DNA of 7,486 nucleotides from an uncultured Clostridia bacterium (GCA_947302065.1 CAMYUO010000083.1:1-7486), one strand, 5' to 3'; counted from the stretch's first letter, positions 1 to 6,223 are shown. Made by a program: numbers and translations. Notes: a model not told the origin generated them from the sequence alone.

Positions 1-80
1 CAGGTGTTGATATAATCTCTCTCGGCGCGCTCACCCACTCGGTCAAGGCATTTGACATATCAATGAAAATGGAAAAATAA
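1..80 (+). CDS. nadC: Quinolinate phosphoribosyltransferase (nicotinate-nucleotide pyrophosphorylase), C-terminal end only
   Basis: Reading from base 3, the frame gives 25 residues ending in a TAA at 78-80, including GVDIISLGALTHSVKAFDIS. This matches the conserved end of NadC, where a GVD-IS-GALTHS stretch closes the alpha/beta barrel and helps form the phosphate-binding site. The family converts quinolinate and PRPP to nicotinate mononucleotide, CO2 and pyrophosphate, the step that feeds de novo NAD synthesis in the cytoplasm. Only the tail is present, so nothing can be said about the catalytic centre or start. No hairpin terminator follows before the next gene 36 bases on, so read-through into the downstream cluster is possible. 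Confidence 0.88.
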   Translation, partial: GVDIISLGALTHSVKAFDISMKMEK

Positions 81-116
81 AAGTATTATATAGAACAACA
101 AAAGAGAGAACTGAAA

Positions 117-782
117 ATGAGAGATGACAAAGTCAATGACAGACTGCTCAGAGCTGCCATCGCAGCAGAAGAAAAAATGTCTGTTGCTGACACCACCGAA
201 GATTTAAACAAGACCCGCAATTACGGCAAAATGCTTATCTTTCTGCTGGTCATTCTGGCTGTGTTTGAGATGACTGCGATGCATGGCATCCTGAGCCTAA
301 AAGATGTTGTTTTCAAATACTCGGAAACAACTCAGGGCACTGTCACCGAACTTGAATACAAAAGCGAGGTCGGCAAGCATACCAAATACAGAGACCCGAC
401 GAAGTATTATAAACCGATAGTTGAATATGACATTGACGGAAAACATTACATCGCCGAGGTCAGGAACGACTCGAAAAAACAAAGAGATCTGCCCAAGGTC
501 GGCAGCAAGGTTCAGCTGCGGTATGCACCCGGCGAGCCGGAGACCGTGTATCTTTCAGACGGCGCAGACAAGGACAGCCTGCAGTTCTGGCTGAACGTCG
601 CTTCACTTATCTGCAATACGTTCAGTATGATAGTCGTCTCGCTGTGGGCAAAGCACTATTTCAGACCAAACAGCGACGGAAAGTTCGTCTCGCTCGCATT
701 AAGACTTCCGGGCGCTGTCACTGCAGCCATCGTTTTCGTTCTGGAAGTATTTGTCGTAGTGGTCGGAGTTATGTATATGTAA
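117..782 (+). CDS. Membrane protein with a DUF3592-like domain, three predicted transmembrane helices
   Basis: This 221-residue protein has a charged N-terminus (1-36), a hydrophobic helix at about 37-57, a soluble stretch at about 62-154, and two further helices at about 155-177 and 198-220. The positive-inside rule (KTRNYGK before helix 1, WAKHYFRP after helix 2) suggests that the N-terminus is cytoplasmic and the soluble domain lies outside. That domain has the hallmarks of DUF3592: a GTVTELEYK strand, a YKPIVEYDIDGKHY strand pair, then VGSKVQLRYAPGEPETVYL near 128-146. DUF3592 proteins are widespread small membrane proteins of unknown biochemical function. The ribosome site is weak (GAGAGA around 104-109). 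The stop codon overlaps the AAGGAG of the next gene, so the two are almost certainly cotranscribed. The fold call is fairly firm; no function is claimed. Confidence 0.8.
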   Translation: MRDDKVNDRLLRAAIAAEEKMSVADTTEDLNKTRNYGKMLIFLLVILAVFEMTAMHGILSLKDVVFKYSETTQGTVTELEYKSEVGKHTKYRDPTKYYKPIVEYDIDGKHYIAEVRNDSKKQRDLPKVGSKVQLRYAPGEPETVYLSDGADKDSLQFWLNVASLICNTFSMIVVSLWAKHYFRPNSDGKFVSLALRLPGAVTAAIVFVLEVFVVVVGVMYM

Positions 783-794
783 GGAGTTGAGCAC

Positions 795-1592
795 ATGGCA
801 AGCCTTATCGATACCGAAAGACAATTTCACATTGCAACGCTGCCCGACGAGGTCGGCGGATACGTCATACTGCCGGGCGACCCTTTCCGTGTGCCTAAGA
901 TCGCAGAATATATCGACGATGCAAAGCAGGTCGCTCACAACCGTGAGTTCAATGTATATACAGGCACGCTGTGCGGCGAAAAAGTCACAGTCTGCTCAAC
1001 AGGCATAGGCGGTCCGTCCGCAGCTATCGCAGTTGAGGAGCTTGTCAAGTGCGGCGCACACACTTTCATAAGAATAGGCACCTGCGGCGGAATGAACGAT
1101 AAAGTCTGCGCAGGCGACCTCATCATTGCAACCGCAGCCGTCAGAGGCGAGGGCACATCATATGAGTATATGCCGACAGGCTACCCTGCTGCTGCCGATT
1201 TCACAGTTACAAACGCTATCGCTGATGCCGCAAAGGCTCTCAGCGACGGACGTAAAGGCAACGGCTGGCACGCAGGCGTCGTGCACAGCAAAGACAGCTT
1301 CTACGGTCAGCTCGAACCCGACAACTCCCCTGTCAGCGACAAGGTCAAAGGCCGCTGGGATTCGTATGTTCGGCTCGGATGCCTTGCATCTGAAATGGAG
1401 TGTGCAGCGCTCTACTCGGTCGGTCAGGCAAGAGGCGTTCGCTGCGGTGCAGTTCTCGCAAGCCTGTGGAACTGCCAGAAAAACCTCAACGAAGGTGCTG
1501 ACGAAAGCATCACCCTCGATACCGACAGAGCGATAAGATGTAGCATAGAAGCGATAAAGCTGCTTATAGCTCTGGATAAGGAGGCAAAGTAA
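795..1592 (+). CDS. udp: Uridine phosphorylase, Firmicute-type nucleoside phosphorylase I family
   Basis: The family catalyses reversible phosphorolysis of uridine (often also deoxyuridine) to uracil and (deoxy)ribose 1-phosphate in cytoplasmic pyrimidine salvage. The 265 residues carry the nucleoside phosphorylase I signatures in order: LPGDPFR at 26-32 (phosphate-binding glycine/aspartate), HREF at 49-52, CSTGIGGPS at 67-75, FIRIGTCGG at 91-99 with the phosphate-binding arginine R93, FYGQ at 169-172, and SEMECAAL at 199-206 with the ribose-binding glutamate/methionine pair. CSTGIGGPS and the following AVEEL are nearly identical to E. coli Udp. The uracil pocket differs: E. coli has Q-E-R after the FYPG turn, whereas here FYGQ is followed by L-E-P, so the usual arginine is absent. 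K166, just before FYGQ, may substitute. The start is set by AAGGAG at 781-786, eight bases upstream. Purine nucleoside phosphorylase is less likely given the uridine-type CSTGIGGPS block. Confidence 0.9.
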   Translation: MASLIDTERQFHIATLPDEVGGYVILPGDPFRVPKIAEYIDDAKQVAHNREFNVYTGTLCGEKVTVCSTGIGGPSAAIAVEELVKCGAHTFIRIGTCGGMNDKVCAGDLIIATAAVRGEGTSYEYMPTGYPAAADFTVTNAIADAAKALSDGRKGNGWHAGVVHSKDSFYGQLEPDNSPVSDKVKGRWDSYVRLGCLASEMECAALYSVGQARGVRCGAVLASLWNCQKNLNEGADESITLDTDRAIRCSIEAIKLLIALDKEAK

Positions 1593-2218
1593 TGGGCAGA
1601 TTTGACGGTGCATGGGAAGAAAAAGGCGTTATCGGTCCAAGACTTGAAATAGACGGCGACAAGGTCATTTTCCTGTGGCAGGCGTCCGTTGTGCTCGAAA
1701 CAAGGTTCGATACCGTACAGGAAGGCGGAAAGACCGTCCTCAGACTTGAACATAACGGTCTGCGCAATGAAGGCTCGCTTGACCCTTACGCTGTGATAAC
1801 GGAGTTCTACTTCAACGGGACTGCGCTTATCACTGTTGCGGATTTCAGGTTTTCGGGAAAATGCGAAACCAGGTTCTTCCCGACCTCCAACAGCCGCTAC
1901 GGTAATGTTACGCTTGTGAATGATGAATATCTCCCGCAGCTTTGCGGCGTGTGGGAATCGAAATATACCGACCTCGTCTTTGACGGCGAAACTCTCCGCA
2001 TCTGCGGTCATGGCATGAGCAACCCCGAGCTTGAGCTTACTATCGTCTGCGCACGCCCGAACAGCTCGCCCGACAAGGTGGCTATTCTTGACAAAGACCC
2101 GTCCAAACATAACATTGGAGATTTTTACAGCGTAATTTTCTCAGGCGGAAAGATAACCGCCAGCATCGAGGTCTGCGACGACAGACCCGTTAATATCGAT
2201 TTCACTAAGAAAGCATAA
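1592..2218 (+). CDS. Uncharacterised beta-rich cytoplasmic protein, possibly an internal duplication
   Basis: I do not recognise this 208-residue protein. It has no signal peptide, no membrane segment and no obvious catalytic motif. It is dominated by alternating hydrophobic/polar beta-type stretches, and resembles the short beta-barrel or lipocalin-like hypothetical proteins of gut clostridia only in a general way. The two halves look related: GAWEEKGVIGPRLEIDGDKV at about 6-25 resembles GVWESKYTDLVFDGETLRI at about 119-137, and a later strand with an FSG turn occurs in both (about 84-95 and 180-194). Five cysteines are scattered without a metal-binding spacing. Its ATG overlaps the udp stop (TAATG) and is served by a strong AAGGAGG at 1578-1584 inside the udp end, so translation is coupled to udp. 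A strong hairpin terminator follows directly. Confidence 0.75.
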   Translation: MGRFDGAWEEKGVIGPRLEIDGDKVIFLWQASVVLETRFDTVQEGGKTVLRLEHNGLRNEGSLDPYAVITEFYFNGTALITVADFRFSGKCETRFFPTSNSRYGNVTLVNDEYLPQLCGVWESKYTDLVFDGETLRICGHGMSNPELELTIVCARPNSSPDKVAILDKDPSKHNIGDFYSVIFSGGKITASIEVCDDRPVNIDFTKKA

Positions 2219-2260
2219 AAACAGAGGCTGATGTATCAAAACCCATCAGCCTCTTATTTT
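2216..2260. terminator. Bidirectional intrinsic terminator between convergent genes
   Basis: AGAGGCTGATG at 2223-2233 pairs perfectly with CATCAGCCTCT at 2244-2254, an 11-bp stem around a 10-base loop. The plus strand continues with TATTTTATT, giving the rightward T-run. On the minus strand the stem is followed by GTTTTTA, giving a leftward T-run. One element therefore ends both the udp cluster and the leftward transporter gene. The rightward T-run overlaps the stop codon of the leftward gene (2259-2261), so the intergenic space is fully used. Confidence 0.9.
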
Positions 2261-3572
2261 ATTCACCTATCTTGTATTCCTTGACGTCATCGCCGTCTTC
2301 GTACTGTACCTCGTTGACCTCATCGGCAGACGGGATCTGCATCTGTTCAAGTTCCTGCACCGTCATCGGCTTTTTCTTATCAGGCTTTGCATACAAATGC
2401 TCTATGTCCTGTTTGTAATACTCCGTCGTGACAGGCAGTTTCTTTCTGCGCAGCCTGTTCTCCACAAACGACCTCGTAAAGCTGTAAAGCAGTGCGAACA
2501 CGGGAACTGCGAGAACCATTCCGACAAAACCGAACAATCCGCCGCAGATGATGAGCGATACCAGCACCCAGAATCCCGGCAGACCCGTCGAATCACCAAG
2601 GATCTTAGGTCCGAGGATATTGCCGTCGAACTGCTGAAGCAGCAGGATGAATACTGCAAGCAGAATCGCCTTTTTAGGATCAACGATAAGCATCAGGAAC
2701 GTTGACGGAACAGCACCGATAAGCGGTCCGAAGAACGGTATGATATTCGTCACGCCGACAATAACTGCAATAAGGATGTTATAAGGCATATTCATCAGCG
2801 TAAGACCGATGAAGCAAAGCAGACCAATGATTATCGAGTCGATGATCTTGCCCATTATAAAGCCAGAGAATACCTTGTTCGCCTGAGAAGCCACGCCCAT
2901 GATCTTTGAGCAGGTCTTCTTCTTTGTGAGCGAAATGATAGACTTTTTGATCTGCGCAAGCAGCGTTTCCTTGTTGCACAGCATATAAAGCGAAACGATA
3001 AATCCGAGCAGGAAGTCCTTGAGGAACGTAACGACTCCCCATGCTCCCGAGACCAGATCCTCAAGCATCGGCTGCATCTTCTCAAAAATGACCGAGGCAT
3101 CTTTTGTAAATGTGTCGATCTTCTCTGTCGCCGTCTTTACAAGGCTCGGATAGCTCTTGAACGTCTTGCTTATCCAGCCCTCAAGATTCTCTCGCAGGTC
3201 GCCCATGTTGTCAAACAGCGACGTAACCGATTTGACAAGCTCAGGCACGACTATCGCTATGAGTCCTGCAACTATGCCCAGAAAAACTATCGCCGACACC
3301 GTCACCGACAGCGCCCTGACAAGCTTTTTCTTTCCCCGTGTACTTTTGAACTTGTTCGAGAACAGCTTCTCAAAGTTCACCATTATAGGATTCATCAGAA
3401 AAGCGATAACAAGACCCCACGTTACAGGGCTGAGCACCGCAACGACTGCTCCGAGAAAACTCGTTATGGCGCTGAATTTTAAGATCGCAACGACCAGCAG
3501 CACGTTGAATGCAATGACCAGCGCCGCATAAAGCGCAATGGTATTGTATTTTTTGTTTGGCATTATCTTCAT
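2259..3572 (-). CDS. AI-2E/PerM-family integral membrane transporter
   Basis: This 437-residue, strongly hydrophobic protein has the usual plan of the AI-2E (PerM/YdiK/TqsA) family. Two N-terminal helices lie at about 12-32 and 36-61, and a third at 86-110. A long amphipathic soluble segment spans about 112-178, followed by a helix at 180-200 and a C-terminal bundle of helices from about 240 to 365. Family motifs are clear: GKIIDS at 241-246, NIIPFFGPLIGAVPS at 276-290, and QQFDGNILGPKILGDSTGL at 313-331. Known members include the E. coli autoinducer-2 exporter TqsA and sodium/proton antiporter-like proteins, so the substrate cannot be read from sequence. A charged cytoplasmic tail of about 65 residues, rich in lysine and then acidic, follows the last helix. 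GGAG seven bases upstream (plus-strand 3580-3583) selects the ATG at 3572 over an in-frame ATG three codons later. The gene stands alone, convergent with the udp cluster and divergent from trpS. Confidence 0.88.
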   Translation of the reverse strand: MKIMPNKKYNTIALYAALVIAFNVLLVVAILKFSAITSFLGAVVAVLSPVTWGLVIAFLMNPIMVNFEKLFSNKFKSTRGKKKLVRALSVTVSAIVFLGIVAGLIAIVVPELVKSVTSLFDNMGDLRENLEGWISKTFKSYPSLVKTATEKIDTFTKDASVIFEKMQPMLEDLVSGAWGVVTFLKDFLLGFIVSLYMLCNKETLLAQIKKSIISLTKKKTCSKIMGVASQANKVFSGFIMGKIIDSIIIGLLCFIGLTLMNMPYNILIAVIVGVTNIIPFFGPLIGAVPSTFLMLIVDPKKAILLAVFILLLQQFDGNILGPKILGDSTGLPGFWVLVSLIICGGLFGFVGMVLAVPVFALLYSFTRSFVENRLRRKKLPVTTEYYKQDIEHLYAKPDKKKPMTVQELEQMQIPSADEVNEVQYEDGDDVKEYKIGE

Positions 3573-3622
3573 TAGATCACTCCGTTATGCCTTTTTCTTT
3601 TTCCACTTGAATATACATAAAT

Positions 3623-3651
3623 ATTATACACCTATTTCCACAGGATTGCAA
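3623..3651 (-). promoter_or_regulatory. Sigma-A-type promoter for the AI-2E family gene
   Basis: On the minus strand TTGCAA (plus 3651-3646) is followed by a 17-base spacer and a perfect TATAAT (plus 3628-3623). This predicts a start near 3616-3618 and a leader of about 45 bases before the ATG at 3572. The -35 matches the consensus at five of six positions. The remaining gap between this promoter and the trpS promoter (3652-3746) is AT-rich, and I see no gene or structured element in it. Confidence 0.75.
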
Positions 3652-3746
3652 CAGCTTTTTTAAATATTTTATCATTTTACTGCCGCCTTGCTAATGACGT
3701 TCATAAAACATTAACTATTCATTCATCACAAGGCTATACACACTTG
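3652..3746. other. AT-rich spacer between divergent promoters
   Basis: This stretch separates the leftward promoter from the rightward trpS promoter. It has no open frame with a ribosome site and no clear hairpin or direct repeat. The A/T runs just upstream of each -35 could help RNA polymerase binding, but nothing specific can be shown. Confidence 0.5.
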
Positions 3747-3775
3747 TTGACAAATCGTGCAAAAACGAATATAAT
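3747..3775 (+). promoter_or_regulatory. Consensus sigma-A promoter of the trpS leader
   Basis: TTGACA at 3747-3752 and TATAAT at 3770-3775 are both perfect and separated by exactly 17 bases. Transcription should start near 3780-3783, about 15-20 bases before the T-box stem I. A promoter this strong in front of an attenuated leader fits a gene controlled mainly at the level of termination. Confidence 0.92.
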
Positions 3776-3796
3776 TAATGCTGTGAATATGAAAAA

Positions 3797-4043
3797 TCCA
3801 GCGAACAGGAGTAAGTAGCCTAAAGCGAGCCTTTCAGAGAGCTGTCGGTTTGGTGTGAGACAGCAAGCGGACTTTGTGCGAATGGACCTGTGAGGAGCAG
3901 CGGGAAAGCTTTCAAAAGCAAGTATCGCTCGCCGTGTTTCCTGCGTTAATGTGAGCGGATATGTATGTATCCTTAGTGCCGATAAGGGTGGCAAAGCGAT
4001 GTTCTATCGTCCCATAGCGGAGGATAGGGCTTATTTTTTTATT
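3797..4043 (+). promoter_or_regulatory. Tryptophan-specific T-box riboswitch leader of trpS
   Basis: The leader senses uncharged tRNA-Trp. Stem I begins with ACAGG (3805-3809) pairing with CCTGT (3887-3891). Inside it the AGTA bulge (3810-3813) faces a specifier loop GAATGGA, whose TGG at 3883-3885 is the Trp codon. The distal arm has AGAGAG, then GCTGTC (3841-3846) pairing with GACAGC (3859-3864) around a GGTTTGGTGTGA loop, as in classical T-boxes. A middle stem pairs 3900-3907 with 3937-3944, and a short stem III pairs GGATA (3957-3961) with TATCC (3968-3972). The T-box itself is AAGGGTGGCAAAGCG from 3984. In the antiterminator GGG (3986-3988) pairs with CCC (4011-4013), and GCGAT (3996-4000) pairs with ATCGT (4006-4010). 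This leaves a seven-base bulge UGGCAAA whose UGGC can pair with the GCCA end of tRNA-Trp. Pairings are read by eye. Confidence 0.93.
4001..4043 (+). terminator. Conditional intrinsic terminator of the trpS T-box
   Basis: GTTCTATCGTCC (4001-4012) pairs with GGAGGATAGGGC (4019-4030) around a six-base loop, with one internal G/G mismatch and two G-U pairs. A T-run follows (TTATTTTTTT, 4031-4040). The left arm uses the bases that form the loop and 3' strand of the antiterminator, so the two structures exclude each other: charged tRNA-Trp leaves the terminator, and uncharged tRNA stabilises read-through. Confidence 0.9.
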
Positions 4044-4057
4044 AAGGAGAGTTTTTT

Positions 4058-5134
4058 ATGGAAAACAATATAATCCTGACAGGTGACCGTCCGACAGGAC
4101 CACTTCACCTCGGTCATTATGTAGGCTCGCTGAAAAAGAGAGTCGAGATGCAGAATACAGGCAAGTATGTGCCGTTCGTTATGATCGCCGATCTTCAGGC
4201 GCTGACAGACAATGCCGACAACCCCGAAAAGATCAGGGACAACATCATGGAGGTAATGCTCGACTACCTCGCAGCAGGTCTGACACCCGACAAGACGACT
4301 TTCCTTGTGCAGTCGCATATCCCTGCGCTGTATGAGCTGCCGATGTACTATTCAAACCTCGTTACGATGTCAAGACTTGAAAGAAACCCGACTATCAAAA
4401 ACGAGATAAAGATGCGCAACTTTGAGCGCAGCATACCTGTCGGCTTTATGACCTACCCTATCAGCCAGGCTGCCGACATCACCGCTTTCAAGGCAAAGTA
4501 TGTGCCCGTCGGCGAGGATCAGCTGCCTATGCTCGAACAGGCAAGAGAGATAGTTGCAAGCTTTAACAGAGTCTACAACTGCGATATACTCGTAGAGCCT
4601 GAGGCTGTACTGCCCGATTCCGACAGCTGCAACAGACTGGTCGGCACTGACGGCAACGCAAAAATGAGCAAGTCGCTCGGCAACTGCATCTATCTCAAGG
4701 ACGATGAAAAGACTATCAAGACCAAGATAATGTCCATGTTCACCGACCCGACCCACATCAACATCACAGACCCCGGTCACACCGAGAACAACCCCGTGTT
4801 CCTGTATCTCGAAGCGTTCTCCACCGACGAGGACTTCAAGAACTTCCTGCCCGAGTACGCAAACCTTGCCGAAATGAAAGAGCACTACGAGCGCGGCGGA
4901 CTTGGCGATATGAAGTGCAAAAAGCTGCTCAACAACGTTATGCAGCAGTACCTTGCACCGATAAGAGCAAGACGTGAGGAGTATGCAAAGGATATGGGCG
5001 AGGTGCTCAATATGCTGAAAAAGGGCACACAGCACGCTGTTGAAGTTTCAAACGAAACGGTCAACGAGGTGCGCAACGCCATCGGCATCAACTACTTCAA
5101 CGACAAGACATTCATGGATAAGATATTCAAGTAA
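4058..5134 (+). CDS. trpS: Tryptophanyl-tRNA synthetase
   Basis: This class I aminoacyl-tRNA synthetase charges tRNA-Trp with tryptophan using ATP in the cytoplasm. The 358 residues contain the ATP-binding HIGH-type motif as PLHLGHYVGSL (15-25), preceded by LTGDRPTG, which is the form seen in streptococcal and clostridial TrpRS. The second signature KMSKS lies at 202-206, after GTDGNA. Between them come the tryptophan-pocket and dimer regions, including MTYPISQAADITAFKAKYVPVG within 131-152 and EDQLPMLEQAREI at 153-165. The C-terminal helical part (from about 285) carries the anticodon-recognition bundle, with PIRARREEYAKDMGEV (301-316). The length is slightly above the usual 330-345 residues of bacterial TrpRS. 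AAGGAG at 4044-4049, eight bases upstream, fixes the start. It is a single-gene unit between a T-box and a terminator. Confidence 0.96.
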   Translation: MENNIILTGDRPTGPLHLGHYVGSLKKRVEMQNTGKYVPFVMIADLQALTDNADNPEKIRDNIMEVMLDYLAAGLTPDKTTFLVQSHIPALYELPMYYSNLVTMSRLERNPTIKNEIKMRNFERSIPVGFMTYPISQAADITAFKAKYVPVGEDQLPMLEQAREIVASFNRVYNCDILVEPEAVLPDSDSCNRLVGTDGNAKMSKSLGNCIYLKDDEKTIKTKIMSMFTDPTHINITDPGHTENNPVFLYLEAFSTDEDFKNFLPEYANLAEMKEHYERGGLGDMKCKKLLNNVMQQYLAPIRARREEYAKDMGEVLNMLKKGTQHAVEVSNETVNEVRNAIGINYFNDKTFMDKIFK

Positions 5135-5140
5135 AATGAG

Positions 5141-5171
5141 AGAATGTGCGGGAAACTGTACATTCTTTTTT
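5141..5171 (+). terminator. Intrinsic terminator of trpS
   Basis: AGAATGTGCGG (5141-5151) pairs with CTGTACATTCT (5156-5166), with two G-U pairs, around a GAAA tetraloop. A run of T residues follows to 5171. It begins six bases after the trpS stop. The T-run ends one base before the -35 box of the next promoter. Confidence 0.9.
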
Positions 5172-5172
5172 G

Positions 5173-5201
5173 TTGACATAAAAGCGAGGTTATATTATAA
5201 T
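5173..5201 (+). promoter_or_regulatory. Consensus sigma-A promoter of the hydrolase-rnhA-mnmA operon
   Basis: A perfect TTGACA (5173-5178) and a perfect TATAAT (5196-5201) are separated by 17 bases, the same architecture as the trpS promoter. Transcription should begin near 5207-5210, giving a leader of about 28 bases with no room for a riboswitch. Confidence 0.92.
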
Positions 5202-5236
5202 ATGTCTTAGGATAAAAAGAAAGGAACACAGACACC

Positions 5237-5755
5237 ATGAAACAAGCTTTGCTTATAATCGACGTGCAGAACGACTACTTCCCCGGCGGAATGTGCGAAC
5301 TGCACAAGCCGTATGAGGCAGAAAAGAAAATCCAGGAGCTGATAGCCAAAAGCAGAAATATCGGCAGACCGATAGTTTATATCCGGCATTTCAATCAACC
5401 CGATGATTTCTTTTTCCTTGAGGGCACAAAGGGTGCGGAGATATCCGAAAGGATAAAACCTGAACCGCAGGACAAGGTCATCGTCAAGCGCTATCCCAAC
5501 AGCTTTCTTGAAACAGAGCTTGACGAGTATCTCAGGAGCATCGGTACAGACGAGCTTATCGTGTGCGGAATGATGACGCATATGTGCGTTGATACGACCG
5601 TCAGGGCAGCTATGGATCACGGCTATACAGTCACTGTCGTGGCAGATGCCTGTGCAACGATGGATCTTGAATACGGCGGAGAAACAATACCTGCCGAGAC
5701 CGTTCAGAAGGCGTTTCTGGCATCGCTCGACGGCGTGTTCGCAAAGATAGTTTAA
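5237..5755 (+). CDS. Isochorismatase-family cysteine hydrolase, substrate unknown
   Basis: This 172-residue cytoplasmic alpha/beta hydrolase has the full catalytic triad of the isochorismatase-like family. D9 is in [14 protein letters not shown] (5-18), K84 is in [10 protein letters not shown] (81-90), and the nucleophile C117 is in [15 protein letters not shown] (111-125). The Met-Met pair before the nucleophile is where the family's conserved cis-peptide bond sits. Members hydrolyse amides such as nicotinamide, ureidoacrylate or N-carbamoylsarcosine, or split isochorismate. The nicotinamidase metal site (Asp, His-X-His) is not evident after strand 2, where the sequence reads [13 protein letters not shown] (48-60), so nicotinamidase is unlikely. 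The ribosome site is AAGGA at 5221-5225, a rather long 11 bases upstream of the ATG. It is the first gene of an operon; the next begins 11 bases after its stop. Confidence 0.88.
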   Translation: MKQALLIIDVQNDYFPGGMCELHKPYEAEKKIQELIAKSRNIGRPIVYIRHFNQPDDFFFLEGTKGAEISERIKPEPQDKVIVKRYPNSFLETELDEYLRSIGTDELIVCGMMTHMCVDTTVRAAMDHGYTVTVVADACATMDLEYGGETIPAETVQKAFLASLDGVFAKIV

Positions 5756-5766
5756 AGGAGCAGAAA

Positions 5767-6210
5767 ATGAAACACGTTGAGATATTTACCGACGGCGCCT
5801 GCTCGGGCAATCCCGGTCCCGGCGGGTACGGCGTTATACTGAAATACAAAGAGAACGTCAAGGAGCTTTCGGGCGGTGCGGCGCAGACGACCAACAACCG
5901 CATGGAGATGACGGCGGTGATCACTGCGCTCGAAACGCTGAAAGAGCCTTGCGAGGTCACTCTTTACAGCGACTCAAAGTACGTCATCGACTCGATAACA
6001 AAGGGCTGGGCAAAAGGCTGGCAAAAACGAGGCTGGGTCAAGAGCAACAAGGAAAAAGCGCTCAACCCTGACCTGTGGGAAAAGCTGCTGGCTCTGCTCG
6101 AAAAGCACAAGGTCGAGTTCGTGTGGGTCAAGGGTCACGCAGGTCACCCCGAGAACGAGCGCTGCGACGAGCTTGCAGTTGCTCAGTCGCAAAAGTACAA
6201 AAATGCCTGA
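5767..6210 (+). CDS. rnhA: Ribonuclease HI
   Basis: RNase HI degrades the RNA strand of RNA-DNA hybrids, clearing R-loops and primers. The 147-residue protein is a stand-alone catalytic domain. All active-site residues are visible: D9 in [15 protein letters not shown] (6-20), E47 in NNRMEMTA (43-50), D69 in YSDSKYV (67-73), H124 and D134 in the segment [18 protein letters not shown] (120-137). That last segment appears identical to E. coli RNase HI. The tryptophan- and lysine-rich stretch at 78-97 ([17 protein letters not shown] region) is the basic handle that grips the hybrid in E. coli-type enzymes. There is no extra N-terminal hybrid-binding domain of the kind found in many Firmicute and eukaryotic RNases H1. 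AAAGGAG at 5754-5760 sets the start. mnmA follows 13 bases after the stop, so the two are cotranscribed. Confidence 0.96.
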   Translation: MKHVEIFTDGACSGNPGPGGYGVILKYKENVKELSGGAAQTTNNRMEMTAVITALETLKEPCEVTLYSDSKYVIDSITKGWAKGWQKRGWVKSNKEKALNPDLWEKLLALLEKHKVEFVWVKGHAGHPENERCDELAVAQSQKYKNA

Positions 6211-6213
6211 CAC

Positions 6214-6218
6214 GGAGG
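6214..6218 (+). promoter_or_regulatory. Ribosome binding site that fixes the mnmA start
   Basis: GGAGG lies five bases before the ATG at 6224. In-frame ATG codons at 6173 and 6203 lie inside rnhA and have no such site. The MnmA family alignment (a short lead-in before the SGGVDS loop) also fits 6224. Confidence 0.8.
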
Positions 6219-6223
6219 ACGAT

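Noticed and set aside
52..89. A TTGACA at 52-57 followed by TATTAT at 84-89 as a promoter for the DUF3592 gene.
   Set aside because: The spacer would be 26 bases, far from 17, and the TTGACA is part of conserved nadC coding sequence (Phe-Asp-Ile). No better -35 sits at the right distance.
2259..3572. Naming the membrane protein as an autoinducer-2 exporter (tqsA).
   Set aside because: Family membership is clear, but members have different substrates and nothing here points to autoinducer-2.
3734..3994. An 86-codon leftward open frame across the trpS leader.
   Set aside because: It has no plausible protein content and lies over the promoter and T-box structure, which fully explain the sequence.
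4370..5035. Long leftward open frames antisense to trpS, and likewise at 1424-2110 and 6275-6913.
   Set aside because: They mirror the codon pattern of strongly recognised genes on the other strand, lack ribosome sites, and encode no recognisable protein.
5237..5755. Calling the cysteine hydrolase a nicotinamidase (pncA) because nadC lies in the same window.
   Set aside because: The nicotinamidase metal-binding Asp/His set is not visible, and nadC is about 5 kb away in another transcription unit.
6173..6223. A longer mnmA start inside the end of rnhA.
   Set aside because: The extra 17 residues do not resemble MnmA, there is no ribosome site, and GGAGG precedes the ATG at 6224.
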